A DNA stretch of 64,000 nucleotides from Sorangium cellulosum So0157-2. GTDB taxonomy: Bacteria > Myxococcota_A > Polyangia > Polyangiales > Polyangiaceae. The stretch is from assembly GCF_000418325.1 (NCBI RefSeq), contig NC_021658.1:744001-808000 (forward strand), in the 5' to 3' direction. The translations under genes were made by a program, and so were the position numbers. Below the pieces are notes generated by a model, which was not told the DNA's origin, did not search any database, and saw only the letters and a list, made by a program, of their open reading frames with translations. Positions within the stretch are counted from its first letter, which is position 1, and each line of letters opens with the position of its first letter. Below are positions 62,178-64,000 of the stretch, piece by piece.

Positions 62178-62804
62178 ATGGCGAAGAGTCAAAAAGACAA
62201 GCAAACGCCGAAGGTCGCGGAGGATGGGGAGCCGGACGAATCTGGAGCGCCCGCACCCGCCGAAGCGTCGTCCCTCGTGACGCAAGGCGAGGAGCCGGAG
62301 GCCGCTGACGCCGAGGGCGCCGAGGCGCAGCGCGCCGGCGAGCGCGAGGACGCCGAGGAAGCCGAGGAAGAGGTCGCGGCCACGCAGCTCGGGACCGAGC
62401 GCTATGTGCTCGCCGGCTTCTTCGCCTCCGGGATGCTGCTCGCTTACCTGCTCGGCAAGGTCATCCACGGCGTCTGGGCGACCCTCTCCAACAAGGACTG
62501 GTTCAGCCGAACGCTGCCGGCGGTCTCCGCGGTGGGTGACGACGACAAGGCGACCTACGGCATGGTCGTCGGCGGCGTCATCGCGCTCATCGTCGTGCTG
62601 CGTGCGTTCCGCAACGCGGAGCTCCGCACCTGGAGCGACGAGGTCGCCTCCGAGCTGGCGAAGGTGAAGTGGCCGACCAAGAAAGAGGTGACGAACTCGA
62701 CGTTCGTCGTGATCGCGACGACCACCGTGGCGACCCTCTACCTGGCGCTGCTCGACCGCTTCTGGGCGTTCGTGACCAACATCGTTTACGGCGATGGAAG
62801 CTGA
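62178..62804 (+). CDS. secE: Protein translocase subunit SecE
   Basis: The 208-residue SecE has an acidic Glu/Ala-rich N-terminal extension (about 1-70), two extra membrane helices (about 76-97 and 127-142) and the conserved core SDEVASELAKVKWPTKKEV (154-171), followed by the third helix (about 174-192). The three-helix form resembles E. coli SecE but with a longer cytoplasmic tail. It stabilises SecY. ATG 62178 is preferred to GTG 62172. Confidence 0.93.
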   Translation: MAKSQKDKQTPKVAEDGEPDESGAPAPAEASSLVTQGEEPEAADAEGAEAQRAGEREDAEEAEEEVAATQLGTERYVLAGFFASGMLLAYLLGKVIHGVWATLSNKDWFSRTLPAVSAVGDDDKATYGMVVGGVIALIVVLRAFRNAELRTWSDEVASELAKVKWPTKKEVTNSTFVVIATTTVATLYLALLDRFWAFVTNIVYGDGS

Positions 62805-62834
62805 AGCAGGGGGATCCTGAGGGAATCAAGCGCC

Positions 62835-63365
62835 ATGGCCAAGAAGTGGTACGTCATCCATACCTACTCGGGATACGAGGCGAAGGTGCGCGACGCGCTC
62901 CAGCAGCGCGTGAAGCAGTACGGACTGGAAGATCGGTTCGGCGAGATCCTCATCCCGAGCGAGACGGTCACGGAGAACCGTCCCGGCGGCAAGACCCGCG
63001 TCCGTCAGAAGCTCAGCTTGCCCGGCTACATCTTCGTCGAGATGGAGATGAACGAGCAGGTCTGGCACCTGGTCAAGGACACGCCCAAGGTGACCGGCTT
63101 CATCGGCAACCAGACGCCGCAGGAAGTCCCGCTGGTGCAGATCGACAACCTCCGGCGGGGCATCGTCGAGGGGTCGGTCAAGCCGAAGCCGCGGCTCACG
63201 TTCGAGGTGGGTGAGGAGGTGCGGGTCCTGGACGGGGCCTTCGCGAACTTCACCGGCACGGTCGACGACGTGAAGATGGACAAGCAGAAGCTCAAGGTGA
63301 AGGTCAGCATCTTCGGCCGACCCACCAGCGTGGAGCTCGACTTCTCAGCCGTGGAGAAGCGCTAG
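62835..63365 (+). CDS. nusG: Transcription elongation/antitermination factor NusG
   Basis: The 176-residue protein has an NGN domain ([18 protein letters not shown] to [15 protein letters not shown]) and a C-terminal KOW domain (about 120-176, with [18 protein letters not shown]). It binds RNA polymerase and couples to Rho or ribosomes. It lies 30 bases after secE, and the locus continues to rplK. Confidence 0.97.
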   Translation: MAKKWYVIHTYSGYEAKVRDALQQRVKQYGLEDRFGEILIPSETVTENRPGGKTRVRQKLSLPGYIFVEMEMNEQVWHLVKDTPKVTGFIGNQTPQEVPLVQIDNLRRGIVEGSVKPKPRLTFEVGEEVRVLDGAFANFTGTVDDVKMDKQKLKVKVSIFGRPTSVELDFSAVEKR

Positions 63366-63396
63366 CCGGGGGCGAACGGCTGCAAACCTGCGGGCG

Positions 63397-63418
63397 AGCG
63401 CCGCGCCTCCGCGGCGCT
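63397..63418 (+). terminator. Hairpin between nusG and rplK
   Basis: AGCGCCGCG and CGCGGCGCT pair in a 9-bp perfect stem with a 4-base loop, followed by a short T-rich stretch (TGTTTCTC). It may attenuate transcription into the ribosomal protein genes rather than stop it. Confidence 0.45.
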
Positions 63419-63441
63419 CCGCTGTTTCTCTGAAAAGTAGA

Positions 63442-63456
63442 CCGCCCGTCGGGCGG
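63442..63456 (+). promoter_or_regulatory. Second hairpin in the rplK leader
   Basis: CCGCCC (63442-63447) pairs with GGGCGG (63451-63456) across a 3-base loop, 27 bases before the rplK start. Together with the nusG-proximal hairpin it could regulate rplK-rplA translation, as L1 does in enterobacteria. This is inference only. Confidence 0.3.
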
Positions 63457-63482
63457 CGGTTCGATAGGGTGCGAGATTCATC

Positions 63483-63926
63483 ATGGCGAAGAAAGTCACT
63501 GGGTACGTGAAGCTGCAGCTTCCGGCGGGCAAGGCCAACCCGTCGCCCCCCGTCGGTCCGGCGCTCGGCCAGCACGGCGTCAACATCATGGCGTTCTGCA
63601 AGGACTTCAACTCGCGGACGGCAGCGCAGGGAGACATGATCATCCCGGTGGTGATCACGGTCTTCTCGGACCGCTCGTTCACGTTCATCCTGAAGACGCC
63701 GCCGGCCTCCGTCCTTCTCAAGAAGGCGGCGGGGCTCGAGACCAAGAAGAAGCCGGGCGCGGGTTCCAAGGAGCCCAACAAGGTCAAGGTGGGCAAGGTC
63801 ACGCAGAAGCAGCTGCAGGAGCTCGCCCAGCTCAAGATGCAGGACATGAACACGACGAACCTCGAGTCCGCGATGCGCAGCATGGCGGGCACCGCCCGCT
63901 CGATGGGCATCGACATCGTCGACTGA
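63483..63926 (+). CDS. rplK: Ribosomal protein L11
   Basis: The 147-residue L11 has the family core [34 protein letters not shown], a central [23 protein letters not shown] and the C-terminal RNA-binding part ([17 protein letters not shown], then [17 protein letters not shown]). It forms the GTPase-associated centre with 23S rRNA. The 74 bases after the stop hold no gene; rplA would be expected just beyond the window. Confidence 0.96.
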   Translation: MAKKVTGYVKLQLPAGKANPSPPVGPALGQHGVNIMAFCKDFNSRTAAQGDMIIPVVITVFSDRSFTFILKTPPASVLLKKAAGLETKKKPGAGSKEPNKVKVGKVTQKQLQELAQLKMQDMNTTNLESAMRSMAGTARSMGIDIVD

Positions 63927-64000
63927 GGTGCGTCGCAGCGCTCCCCGCGGTCGGGGATGCGCGGCCGCCTGGCGGCGCTCCGAGGAGGGCGCCCCGGCGG

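Overview
The window is very GC-rich chromosomal DNA (about 70% G+C by eye, with strong G/C preference at third codon positions). Gene content points to a myxobacterium of the Sorangium/Polyangiales type: many lipoproteins with Cys-rich or Asp/Gly-rich Ca-binding-like segments, eukaryote-like Ser/Thr kinases, an MglA-like GTPase, PEGA/TPR envelope proteins, a CHAD protein, a coenzyme-B12-type ribonucleotide reductase and a large AAA ATPase of a kind common in these genomes. The assignment is inferred from gene families, not from a database match. I see no rRNA, CRISPR array, insertion sequence, phage or plasmid gene.

Layout. 1-4.5 kb (minus): the start of a PEGA/TPR envelope protein and a trehalose synthase-maltokinase fusion. 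5-7.3 kb (plus): a lipoprotein and a membrane Ser/Thr kinase. 7.3-11 kb (minus): a GspC-like protein and a Rieske/cytochrome b module with two c-type haem motifs fused to cytochrome b. 11-19 kb: an Omp85 protein, a cytochrome b-like/CCG iron-sulfur oxidoreductase, a TrmH-type RNA methylase and ureidoglycolate lyase. 19-22.7 kb (plus): LemA, a TPM protein, a thiolase and a cyclophilin. 22.8-29 kb: a lipoprotein, a CHAD protein coupled to RNase J, and divergent SppA. 29-33 kb: class II ribonucleotide reductase with a structured leader and a very long hairpin downstream. 33-43 kb (mostly minus): AAA ATPase, ThiL, a PocR-type histidine kinase coupled to an MglA-like GTPase, a dynamin-like GTPase, an M48 protease and a homoserine-kinase-like protein. 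43-54 kb: HflX, Cys-rich and PEGA envelope proteins, the siroheme enzyme, an Omp85 protein with its coupled partner, HisIE and Lgt. 54-59 kb: a lipoprotein, a gene broken by two compensating frameshifts, a small protein and a zinc-ribbon Ser/Thr kinase. 59.8-64 kb (plus): the classic translation locus tRNA-Thr, Tyr, Gly, Thr, then tuf, rpmG, tRNA-Trp, secE, nusG and rplK.

Strongest observations. First, the EF-Tu in the translation locus has lost the nearly universal switch I effector residues and has an Arg in place of the Cys of DCPGH, so it looks like a specialised second EF-Tu. Second, the cytochrome b lacks one of the four haem-ligating histidines and the Glu of the Qo-site PEWY motif, and is fused to a two-haem cytochrome c domain. 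Third, the ribonucleotide reductase gene lies between a nested-hairpin leader and a 37-bp perfect inverted repeat. Fourth, a conserved-looking gene at 55.1-56.7 kb is split by a -1/+1 frameshift pair.
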